64,000 bases of DNA. Origin: Verrucomicrobiota bacterium (lineage in GTDB: Bacteria; Verrucomicrobiota; Verrucomicrobiia; Limisphaerales; JADJPG01). The stretch lies in assembly GCA_016713365.1 (NCBI GenBank), contig JADJPG010000043.1, forward strand, positions 1 to 64,000. Reading direction: 5' to 3'. Numbering within the stretch: position 1 is the stretch's first letter; each line of letters begins with the position of its first letter. The notes under the pieces were generated by a model. The model made no database searches, had not been told where the DNA came from, and saw only the letters and a list, made by a program, of their open reading frames with translations. Of this stretch, positions 38,731 through 46,034 are shown in pieces. The position numbers were made by a program, and so were the translations under genes.

Positions 38731-39903
38731 TTAGACCTTCACCCAACTTTTCGCCCGGCTGCTCTTGAGCACCGCTTCGCAGAGTTTCACTTCGTGATGA
38801 CCGTCCTCGGCGGTGGCGAAGAGCACGGGGGTCTTGCGGCCGCTGGCGATGTGTTCGTAGACGGCGCGGTAGTGCATCTTGTGGCTGTCGGGGAAGCCTT
38901 CCGGGTGGCCGCCAGGATAATCGGTATAGCCTGCGACGTCTTCGCTGAAGCCGGCGGTGCCGCGTTGGAGAATCTGGTTCGGCTCGTCTCGTCGACCCAC
39001 AAGGATTTCGTTCGGCTGCTGGAGATCCCAGCGCAGACTGCCCTTGGTGCCGTAGATGCCGAGGGCGAGGCTGCATTTCCAACCGGCAGCAACTTGCGAG
39101 ATGCTGGCGTTGGCGTGCGCGCCGTTGACGTATCCGTGCTTCGCCTTGCCGAACTTGAGGAGGAGGCTGCCGAAGTCTTCGGTGTCCACCTTGTAGGGAA
39201 CCATCGTCGCCGGATCGATCTTTGCGAAGGTCTGCACTTCGCCCTTGGGCCGGTAGCGCGTCTTGTGAAAGGTCTCGATGTGCGCGAAGGCGGCTTCGGC
39301 CTTAGCGCCGAGGATGAAGGACACGGCGTCGATCCAGTGCGTGCCGATGTCGCCGACGGCGCGGAGCTTGCCGCCTTCGCTGGCGAGCAGACGCCAGTTG
39401 TAGTCGGTGGCCTGCAGGAGCCAGTCCTGAAAGAAATGTCCCTGCACATGCATGATCTGGCCGAGGTCGCCGCGCTGCACCATCGCGCGCATCTGGAGCA
39501 CGGCGGGGAAGAAGCGGCACATGTAGTTCACCGCGAAGACGGGCGAACCTTTCTTCTTCACGGCGGCGACAACCTTCGCGGTCTCGGCGGTGGTCATGCC
39601 GAGCGGCTTTTCGCAAACGACGTGTTTGCCGGCGGCGAGAGCGGCGAGGGACTGGTCGACGTGAACCTTGTTCGGCGAGGTGATGTGGACGACGTCGATA
39701 TTCGGCGAACGATACATCGCGCGGTAATCGTAATCGCCATAGACCTCGGGGATGCCCCACTTCTCGGCGGTAGCTTTCGCGTTCTTCGTGGAACCGCAGA
39801 TCGCGGTGACCTGGACGCCGAGGCGTTTGAGCGCTTCGATGTGGACCGGGCCGATGAAGCCGGTGCCGATGATGCCGGCGCGGAGTGTGTGGAGAGGAGG
39901 CAT
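38731..39903 (-). CDS. Gfo/Idh/MocA-family oxidoreductase
   Basis: Intact, 390 residues. N-terminal Rossmann fold with GIIGTGFIGPVHIEAL and the NAD(P)-site lysine motif VVCEKPLGMTTAE. The C-terminal GFO_IDH_MocA_C domain includes AVGDIGTHWIDAVSFILGAK, with the Asp/His pair common at the active site, and ALGIYGTKGSLRWDLQQPNE. No signal peptide. Members oxidise or reduce sugars and cyclitols. Followed downstream (minus direction) by the transposase relic, and preceded by a PQQ-like propeller gene. Substrate is unknown. Confidence 0.93.
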   Translation of the reverse strand: MPPLHTLRAGIIGTGFIGPVHIEALKRLGVQVTAICGSTKNAKATAEKWGIPEVYGDYDYRAMYRSPNIDVVHITSPNKVHVDQSLAALAAGKHVVCEKPLGMTTAETAKVVAAVKKKGSPVFAVNYMCRFFPAVLQMRAMVQRGDLGQIMHVQGHFFQDWLLQATDYNWRLLASEGGKLRAVGDIGTHWIDAVSFILGAKAEAAFAHIETFHKTRYRPKGEVQTFAKIDPATMVPYKVDTEDFGSLLLKFGKAKHGYVNGAHANASISQVAAGWKCSLALGIYGTKGSLRWDLQQPNEILVGRRDEPNQILQRGTAGFSEDVAGYTDYPGGHPEGFPDSHKMHYRAVYEHIASGRKTPVLFATAEDGHHEVKLCEAVLKSSRAKSWVKV

Positions 39904-40084
39904 GGGAATTACGATTTAGGATTTACGATTTACGAGTTCAACGAACCCGGGGTCGACCCACGCCTTCCAAAACGCCCAAATCGGGAGGAAAAGACCTTGT
40001 CCAAAACCCCGGCCAAAAAACCCCCCCCCCCCCCCCGCGCCGAGAAAAAAGCAGAGAATTAGGGACATTCACCCGGGGAGCAGA
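39904..40084. other. Intergenic spacer with heptamer repeats and a C16 run
   Basis: 181 bp between the oxidoreductase and the quinoprotein-like gene. At 39907-39932 it has a near-tandem 7-base repeat (TACGATT, TAGGATT, TACGATT, TACGA). At 40021-40036 there are 16 consecutive C, flanked by A6 on both sides. Homopolymer length is likely unreliable. Confidence 0.7.
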
Positions 40085-41368
40085 TTACTTCTTCCCGATG
40101 CAATACACGTTCTTCTCGCCGCGGATGAAGATCTGGCCCTGGCTGATTGCCATCGAAGCCTGGCACTTCTCCTTCAGCGCGTTCTTGGCGAGAATCTTGA
40201 ACTCCGACCCGGCGTTGATGACGGTGGTTTCGCCCTCTTCGCTCAGAAAATAGATTCGCCGATCACCATACACCGGGGATGCCGAGTGATTGCCACCCAC
40301 GCGTTCCTGCCAGATGATCTCGCCGTCGTCCGGCGCAAAGCACGTCGCGATGCCGCCGTCGGTAATCGCATAAAGATAGGGCTTCACGTAGATGGGCGAG
40401 GGCTGGGTCGGCACGCCTTTCTTGCCCTCCCATTGGAGCGTGTTGGTGGTGATGTCGCCCTTGGCCCGGATCAGGGACCAGCAACGGAGCGTGGTCTTCT
40501 CGAAACCAGAAGACGCGAAGAGACGACCGTCGCCGTAGACAGGAGTCGGCGTCACGCCTTCGCCCTGCGCATAGGCGGTCCAATACATTTCGCCCGTGAG
40601 CGGATTGAAGCCCTGCACGCGATCGCCTGCTGCGCTGACGAGCACGTCTTTCTCGCCGTCATCCGCGATGATGGGCGAGATGTGCGCGATGCGGCTCATG
40701 CCGCGCTTGGCGGTCCAGACGCGCTTGCCGGTCTTCGTGTCGAGCGCGGCGATGAAGGCTTTGTCCCACGGGATCTGCCAGCCGAGTTTCTCCTCATCGG
40801 TGACTTGGGGATAGTTACCCGCCGTCGCGATAGGATTGCTGCCGTCGAACGGCATGATGACGAGGTTCGAATAAATGATCGGCGACGCGCCGAGCCCGTG
40901 GCGGCTGTAGAACTTTACCTCGCGATTCGTCCAAACGATCTCTCCGTCCAGCGTGAGCGCAGCCATGCTGCCGTCCCCAAACACCACGAACACATGCTGA
41001 CCGTCGGTCGCTGCGGTCGGGGTGGCGTAGGAATTCTTGCTCTCCTTGCGCCGTGGCACCTGTTCAAAGACCTCTTTGTTCCAGAGAATTTTGCCGGACT
41101 TGCGATCCACACAAATGACATGGCACTTCGTGTCGCTGGCCAGAGTGCTGGTGACGAAAATCTTGTCGCCCCAGACAATGGGCGATGACCAGCCGTTGCC
41201 AGGAATCTCCGTCTTCCAGGCGATGTTGGAATCGGCACTCCAGTTCAGCGGAAGGTCGCGCTCCGTCGACATGCCTTGTCGAGTCGGACCGCGGAAGCTG
41301 GGCCAGTTCTCGGCGCTGGCGGTGAGGAGCGAAATCGTGACGATGAGCGACGTAAGAATGGTTTTCAT
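40085..41368 (-). CDS. PQQ-like beta-propeller repeat protein, secreted
   Basis: Intact, 427 residues with signal peptide MKTILTSLIVTISLLTASA. The mature start NWPSFRGPTRQGMSTERDLP is typical of the Verrucomicrobia/Planctomycetes outer-membrane-assembly-like PQQ repeat proteins. Propeller strands recur as VDRKSGKILWNKEVF, LDTKTGKRVWTAKRG, FNPLTGEMYWTAYAQ and APDDGEIIWQERVGG. None of the catalytic features of PQQ-dependent alcohol dehydrogenases (Cys-Cys, Asp base) is evident, so it is probably a structural or binding propeller. A paralogue with the same architecture lies at 43.7 kb. Confidence 0.92.
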   Translation of the reverse strand: MKTILTSLIVTISLLTASAENWPSFRGPTRQGMSTERDLPLNWSADSNIAWKTEIPGNGWSSPIVWGDKIFVTSTLASDTKCHVICVDRKSGKILWNKEVFEQVPRRKESKNSYATPTAATDGQHVFVVFGDGSMAALTLDGEIVWTNREVKFYSRHGLGASPIIYSNLVIMPFDGSNPIATAGNYPQVTDEEKLGWQIPWDKAFIAALDTKTGKRVWTAKRGMSRIAHISPIIADDGEKDVLVSAAGDRVQGFNPLTGEMYWTAYAQGEGVTPTPVYGDGRLFASSGFEKTTLRCWSLIRAKGDITTNTLQWEGKKGVPTQPSPIYVKPYLYAITDGGIATCFAPDDGEIIWQERVGGNHSASPVYGDRRIYFLSEEGETTVINAGSEFKILAKNALKEKCQASMAISQGQIFIRGEKNVYCIGKK

Positions 41369-41403
41369 CGGTGTCTATCCGTGTTTAAAAATTTCTGAAC
41401 CGC

Positions 41404-42012
41404 TCACTTCTCCGTGATGCGGATATTGCGGAACTTTACCACCGCGTGGTCGTCGTGGTTCTGCAGGCCAATGTAGCCGCGCGTGAGGCGGTCTGTCTGG
41501 TAATCGACAATGTCCTCGCCGTTGAGATTGATCTGGATGCGCTTGCCGGTGCAGGTGATGCGGGCCTTGTTCCACTGGCCGGCGGGCTTGGACATGTTCT
41601 TCGACGCGGCCACGACGTCATAGAGCGCGCCGGTGGTGTAAACCTTCGGCTCCTTGCCATGGTCATCGAGAATCTGCATCTCATGTCCGGAGAACGCGGG
41701 ATTCTTTTCAATCGCCGAGCGGATGAACACGCCAGCGTTGCCCTTCTCGTTGATGGCGAACTCGAGTTCGAGCACGAAGTCGCTGTATTGCTTTTCCGTG
41801 CGCAGCCATGAACCGCTCTTTTCGGGATTCGTCGTCCACTCCACGCCCTTGCTGCCGACGATGACGCCATCTTCCACTTTCCAATCACCGCCGTGCATCT
41901 TGACCCATCCGGTCAAGTCGCGGCCGTTGAAGAGTTCCTTGGGAGCGGCGTGGGTGACCGCCGCGGTGCAGAATGCCAGTAATGCGATGAAGAGGATTTT
42001 GGATGTGCTCAT
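41404..42012 (-). CDS. DUF1080 (3-keto-disaccharide hydrolase-type) secreted protein
   Basis: Intact, 202 residues with signal peptide (ILFIALLAFCTAAVTHA). DUF1080 landmarks: LFNGRDLTGWVKMHGGDWKV, EDGVIVGS, SDFVLELEFAINEKGNAGVF, GHEMQILDDHG and GYIGLQNHDDHAVVKFRNIR. The fold is a concanavalin-like lectin; some members hydrolyse 3-keto-glycosides together with Gfo/Idh/MocA oxidoreductases, which fits the neighbouring oxidoreductase gene (inference). It is 35 bp upstream of the PQQ-like gene on the same strand. Confidence 0.93.
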   Translation of the reverse strand: MSTSKILFIALLAFCTAAVTHAAPKELFNGRDLTGWVKMHGGDWKVEDGVIVGSKGVEWTTNPEKSGSWLRTEKQYSDFVLELEFAINEKGNAGVFIRSAIEKNPAFSGHEMQILDDHGKEPKVYTTGALYDVVAASKNMSKPAGQWNKARITCTGKRIQINLNGEDIVDYQTDRLTRGYIGLQNHDDHAVVKFRNIRITEK

Positions 42013-42055
42013 GCGGTGTAGTTAACCGGAGATGTTGTGAATTCCAAGTGAAAGC

Positions 42056-43093
42056 TTAGCCCTTTGCGCGCGTTGTAGTGACTTCCTCAATTCGCTCGAT
42101 GGCCCATCGCGCATGCTCCGCGATGAGGGGTTCCGGATCGGTTGCAGCTCGTCTGAGCGCGGGCAGGGCGGAAGCGTCCCCGGTGTTGGCCAGCGCAACG
42201 CAAACGTTCCGCAAAACTCCGCGGCGCTTCGTGCGAAGCATCGGCGTTCCCGCGAATCGTTCCTTGAAGCCGGCGGTATCGAGCGAGAGGAGTTCGATGA
42301 GATTCGGAGCGTCGAACTCCGCGCGCCTGTGCGGCTTCATCAAGCGCGCCTCCTTGGCGAAACGATTCCAAGGACACGCCGCGAGACAATCGTCGCAGCC
42401 GTAGATGCGGTTGCCGATGGCCGGGCGAAGGTCGACCGGGATCGAGCCCTTCAACTCGATGGTCAGGTACGAAATGCAGCGCCGCGCGTCCAGCTGGAAG
42501 GGCGCAGTGATGGCCTGCGTTGGACACGCCGTGATGCAGCGGGAGCAGGAGCCGCAACGATTCTTCTCCGGAACGTCCGGTTCGACTTCAAGCGTGGTGA
42601 GAATCTCCGCAAGGAAGATCCAGTTGCCCAACTCGCGGCTGATGAGATTCGTATGCTTGCCGACGAATCCGAGTCCGGCCCGCTGCGCGAGATCGCGCTC
42701 AAGGAGCGGTCCAGTGTCGACATACCAGAGCGAGCGCGTTCCAGCGCCGCCAAGTTGATCGATGTAGGCGCTGAGCTGCTTGAGCGGCTCGGCGAGGACG
42801 TCGTGATAATCCGCATGGCGAGCGTAGCGGGCGACGACGCCCTGATTTGGCACCGGTGAGGTCGCCGGAGCATCGTACGCAGCGGCAAGGGTAACGATGC
42901 ACTTCGCGCCGGGCAGAACGAGGTTCGGGTCCACGCGCTTCTGCGCATTTCGCGCGAGCCATGCCATCTCGCCATGGCGACCTTCAGTCAACCAGCGATC
43001 AAGGTGCGGGGCAGATTCCGGCGGGGCGGCCGTGGTGAACTTGCAGGCGTGGAAGCCGAGTTCGAGCGCGCGCTGTTCAATGCGACTTTTCAC
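42056..43093 (-). CDS. queG: Epoxyqueuosine reductase
   Basis: Intact, 345 residues. Catalyses the last step of queuosine biosynthesis, reducing epoxyqueuosine in tRNA using cobalamin and two [4Fe-4S] clusters. Cluster motifs CGSCSRCITACP (about residue 180) and CDDCLAACPW (about 234) are intact, and the C-terminal HEAT-like tail (LRRAATDPEPLIAEHARWAI) is typical of QueG. Its 5' end overlaps the aroK stop by 17 bp, so the two are probably cotranscribed. Confidence 0.95.
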   Translation of the reverse strand: MKSRIEQRALELGFHACKFTTAAPPESAPHLDRWLTEGRHGEMAWLARNAQKRVDPNLVLPGAKCIVTLAAAYDAPATSPVPNQGVVARYARHADYHDVLAEPLKQLSAYIDQLGGAGTRSLWYVDTGPLLERDLAQRAGLGFVGKHTNLISRELGNWIFLAEILTTLEVEPDVPEKNRCGSCSRCITACPTQAITAPFQLDARRCISYLTIELKGSIPVDLRPAIGNRIYGCDDCLAACPWNRFAKEARLMKPHRRAEFDAPNLIELLSLDTAGFKERFAGTPMLRTKRRGVLRNVCVALANTGDASALPALRRAATDPEPLIAEHARWAIERIEEVTTTRAKG

Positions 43094-43634
43094 GTTCGGG
43101 CTCGGGATGCCGCGCGGCGTGGAATTGATGGAACACCTGCTGCGTGACTTCGCGCACGGAACGCGTGCCGGTGTGAACGAGCACGTCAGCCTGTTTATAG
43201 AAGCGGGTGCGCTGCTCGAGCAGTTCGCGAATCTTTCCGAGAGGATCCGGTCCTTGAAGCAGCGGCCGATGCGTCTGCGTTTTCACCCGCTCGTAGATGG
43301 CCTCCGGCGACGCCCACAGACAGACGATGAGCGCGTGTTGTTTCAGGCTGGCGAGATTGGCATCGCTGGCGGCCAGACCGCCGCCGGTGGAGATTACCTT
43401 TTTGCGCCACCCGTTCATTTCCGCGACGAGGTTGCGCTCAATCTCCCGGAAGGCAGGTTCACCATCCTCGCTGAAGATCCCGGAAATGGTCTTTCCCGCA
43501 CGACGCTCGATCAGCTCATCCGTATCGATCAAGTCATAGTGGAGCTGCATCGCTGCCATCCGACCGACAGAGGACTTGCCCGTGCCCATGAAGCCGATGA
43601 GCGCGAGATTGTGGATCTGTCGTTCGCCTGTCAT
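43077..43634 (-). CDS. aroK: Shikimate kinase
   Basis: 185 residues from ATG 43634; a GTG two codons upstream is also possible. P-loop GFMGTGKSS (residue 14 on), the shikimate-binding Asp-Thr-Asp in LIDTDELIERRAGKTISGIF, the GGG loop VISTGGGLA and the lid Arg in THRPLLQGPDP. It phosphorylates shikimate in the aromatic amino-acid pathway. A C-terminal Glu/Arg-rich extension of about 12 residues is unusual but harmless. Confidence 0.95.
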   Translation of the reverse strand: MTGERQIHNLALIGFMGTGKSSVGRMAAMQLHYDLIDTDELIERRAGKTISGIFSEDGEPAFREIERNLVAEMNGWRKKVISTGGGLAASDANLASLKQHALIVCLWASPEAIYERVKTQTHRPLLQGPDPLGKIRELLEQRTRFYKQADVLVHTGTRSVREVTQQVFHQFHAARHPEPEREKSH

Positions 43635-43703
43635 GAGCACAGGCTAGCACGCCGTCAGAAACGGGACGAGAAAAGTTTGCGCCACCTCAGCCACGCCGAA
43701 GGC

Positions 43704-44963
43704 TCAGCGAGCCTTGACGTCGTAGCAGTGGAGCAATTCCTGATCGCGGAGATAGAGCTTCCCATCGACGATCACAGGGTGCGTCCAGATGCGACCCTGA
43801 GGATTGCGTTGCGTGGTCTGGGGTTCGAGCTTGAAGCGACCGTGCTCCTTCCAGCCTTTCGGCGACGCTTCAGCGAGCACGACCGTGCCATTGTTTTCGG
43901 CAAGGCAGTAGAGACGACCATCGGCGTAGGCGACGGCGCCTTTGCCCAGCGCAGTTTTCTCGGACCACACTTCCTCGCCCGTCGCCAGGTTCTGGCACGT
44001 CCAGCCGACTCCGTCCGAGTGACCGTAGATGTGTCCATCGACTAGAATCACTCCGCCGTGATGATTCTTCATCACCTTGTTCTCGTAGAGCTTCTCGATG
44101 GTATTGCCCGCGCCAACTTTGAACGACATGCATCCGACGCTGTAGCCGGCGGTGACATAAACCTGGTTGCCATGTACGATTGGGGTGGGAATCACCGCGG
44201 TCTTGCCGGGGAACTCGACTTTCCAGAGAACCTTTCCGTCAGTGGAGTTGAGTCCAACGACGCTCTTCATGGTGAGCTGGATGTATTGCCGCGCGCCGTT
44301 GAGCTCCGTGGCAACAATCGAGGAATACTGGGCGCCGTCTGTAAAGTCCTTGCTCTGCCAGAGCGTTTTGCCGGTCTTCTTGTCGAGCGCCACGACCGCA
44401 CCCTGCGAACCGCCGGGCGTGCAGAGCACGAGGTTTCCGTCCACGAGCACGGATTCGGTGTAACCCCAGCCCGGCGTCTTGCCGCTGAACTCCTGCATCG
44501 TCCGTTGCCAGGCGATCTTGCCGTCCGCGACGTTGGCGCAGATCAGTATTCCCTGTCCGCCCATCGCGTAGACAAACCCGCCGTCCACGGAAGGCGTTCC
44601 GCGCGGTCCATCGCCCCAGCCGTTCTTGAGGATGCCACCAATCTTGGCCGACCAGAGTTCCTTTCCGCCCTTGATGTCGACCGCGATCAACTCCTCGGCG
44701 CCATTGCGAATACCCATCGTGAACAGCTTGCCGGCCACGATCGAGTAGCCCGAGTAACCGAGGCCTGCATTCTCGAAGACCCACAGCTGTTTCGGTCCGC
44801 CCTCAGGCCATGACTTGAGCAAGCCGGTTTCCTTGCTGACGTCGTCCCGGTTTGGCCCGCGCCATTGGGGCCAGTCGACGGCGCTGACGGTTGCAGTGGA
44901 TGCGAGGAGCGCCGCGAAGGCGCCGGCGGTGAGCGTGCGAAGGGTGCTGGATTTCATGTGCAT
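43704..44963 (-). CDS. PQQ-like beta-propeller repeat protein, secreted
   Basis: Intact, 419 residues, start MHMKSS; the internal ATG two codons later is equally good. Signal peptide to about SAVDW, then DWPQWRGPNRDDVSKETGLL, repeated blades with VDIKGGKELWSAKIG, LDKKTGKTLWQSKDF, NSTDGKVLWKVEFPG and LATGEEVWSEKTALG. Same class as the protein at 40.1-41.4 kb. It is divergent from the amidohydrolase gene at 45.08 kb with a 117-bp shared promoter region. Confidence 0.92.
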   Translation of the reverse strand: MHMKSSTLRTLTAGAFAALLASTATVSAVDWPQWRGPNRDDVSKETGLLKSWPEGGPKQLWVFENAGLGYSGYSIVAGKLFTMGIRNGAEELIAVDIKGGKELWSAKIGGILKNGWGDGPRGTPSVDGGFVYAMGGQGILICANVADGKIAWQRTMQEFSGKTPGWGYTESVLVDGNLVLCTPGGSQGAVVALDKKTGKTLWQSKDFTDGAQYSSIVATELNGARQYIQLTMKSVVGLNSTDGKVLWKVEFPGKTAVIPTPIVHGNQVYVTAGYSVGCMSFKVGAGNTIEKLYENKVMKNHHGGVILVDGHIYGHSDGVGWTCQNLATGEEVWSEKTALGKGAVAYADGRLYCLAENNGTVVLAEASPKGWKEHGRFKLEPQTTQRNPQGRIWTHPVIVDGKLYLRDQELLHCYDVKAR

Positions 44964-45080
44964 TGAACTTGGGTCGGTTGATTAACGTTTTCGGCAGCCG
45001 AGCGAAAGATCTATTCTTCATGACCGCGATCGCAAATCTCTGGTTGCAGATTGTTTTCCGTCCGGCACACAATTTTCGCC

Positions 45081-46034
45081 ATGCACCTTCCCGACCACCG
45101 TTTCTCGCGCCGCGAGTTCGTCCGCGCCGCCGCGCTAGCAGCCGGCGCCGTGGTCTCGGGTGTGCTTCACTGGGACTTCAATCGGCTGGCGCGATCGACA
45201 CCCACACGCACTTCTACGATCCAAAGCGGCCGCAAGGCGTTCCCTGGCCGCCCAAGAATGACGCGATTCTTTATCGGCCCGTTTATCCGACCGAGTTTGT
45301 TCAACTTGGGAAACCACTGGGGATCACCGAAACCGTCGTGGTGGAAGCCAGCCCCTGGCTGGAGGACAACCAATGGGTGCTCGACCTCGCGAAGGACCAC
45401 CCCTGCATCCGCGGAGTAGTCGGCAACATCAAGCCCGGCACCGACGACTTCGCGTCGCATCTAAAACGCTTCGCGAAGCATCCGCTCTTCCGCGGGATTC
45501 GCGTTGGCGTTTGGGAGCCATCCCTCCTGACCAGCGCCACGGTCCTCCGCGATTTGCGTCGACTCGCCGATCACAATCTCTCGCTCGATGTTCTGACCGG
45601 TCCGGACAAGTTGCCCGACGTCGCGCTGCTCGCAGGAACGATTCCTACGCTCCGTATCGTCGTCGATCACTGCGCAAACGTTCGCGTCGATGGCAATGCG
45701 CCTCCCGGCCGCATGGCTCGAAGGTTTGCAGGCCTGCGCGCCGCTTCCGAATCTCTTCATGAAAGTTTCCGGGCTCGTTGAAGGCACTGGACGCAACGAC
45801 GGGAAGGCGCCGGCTGATGACGAGTTTTATCGTCCGACTCTCGACGCCGTGTGGAATGCGTTTGGCGATGACCGTGTGATCTTCGGCAGCAACTGGCCCG
45901 TCAGCGCGCGCTTTGCCAGCTACGAAACGGTCTTCCGAATCGTCGATCGCTATAGCCGCGCGCGTGGTGCTGATGCTGCCCGAAAGTATTTCTCCACGAA
46001 TGCCCGCCGCGGCTACGGTCTCCCACTCGCATGA
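45081..46034 (+). CDS. Tat-exported amidohydrolase (two frameshifts)
   Basis: TIM-barrel amidohydrolase of the 2-pyrone-4,6-dicarboxylate lactonase type. Starts at ATG 45081 with a twin-arginine signal (SRREFVRAAALAAGAVV). The frame slips near 45190, then reads GAIDTHTHFYDPKRPQGVPW (metal-binding His-x-His), VVEASPWLEDNQWVLDLAKD, GVVGNIKPGTDDFASHLKRF and IVVDHCANVRVDG. It slips again near 45705 and resumes LEGLQACAPLPNLFMKVSGL, closing with DDRVIFGSNWPVSARF, which carries the last metal ligand region. Corrected length is about 317 residues. Its stop overlaps the next start by ATGA. Confidence 0.88.

Noticed and set aside
44963..45781. 272-residue frame starting at 44963 as the amidohydrolase
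   Set aside because: Its N-terminus covers the promoter region and the out-of-frame signal peptide. The Tat signal starts at 45081 in another frame, so the gene is better read as frameshifted.
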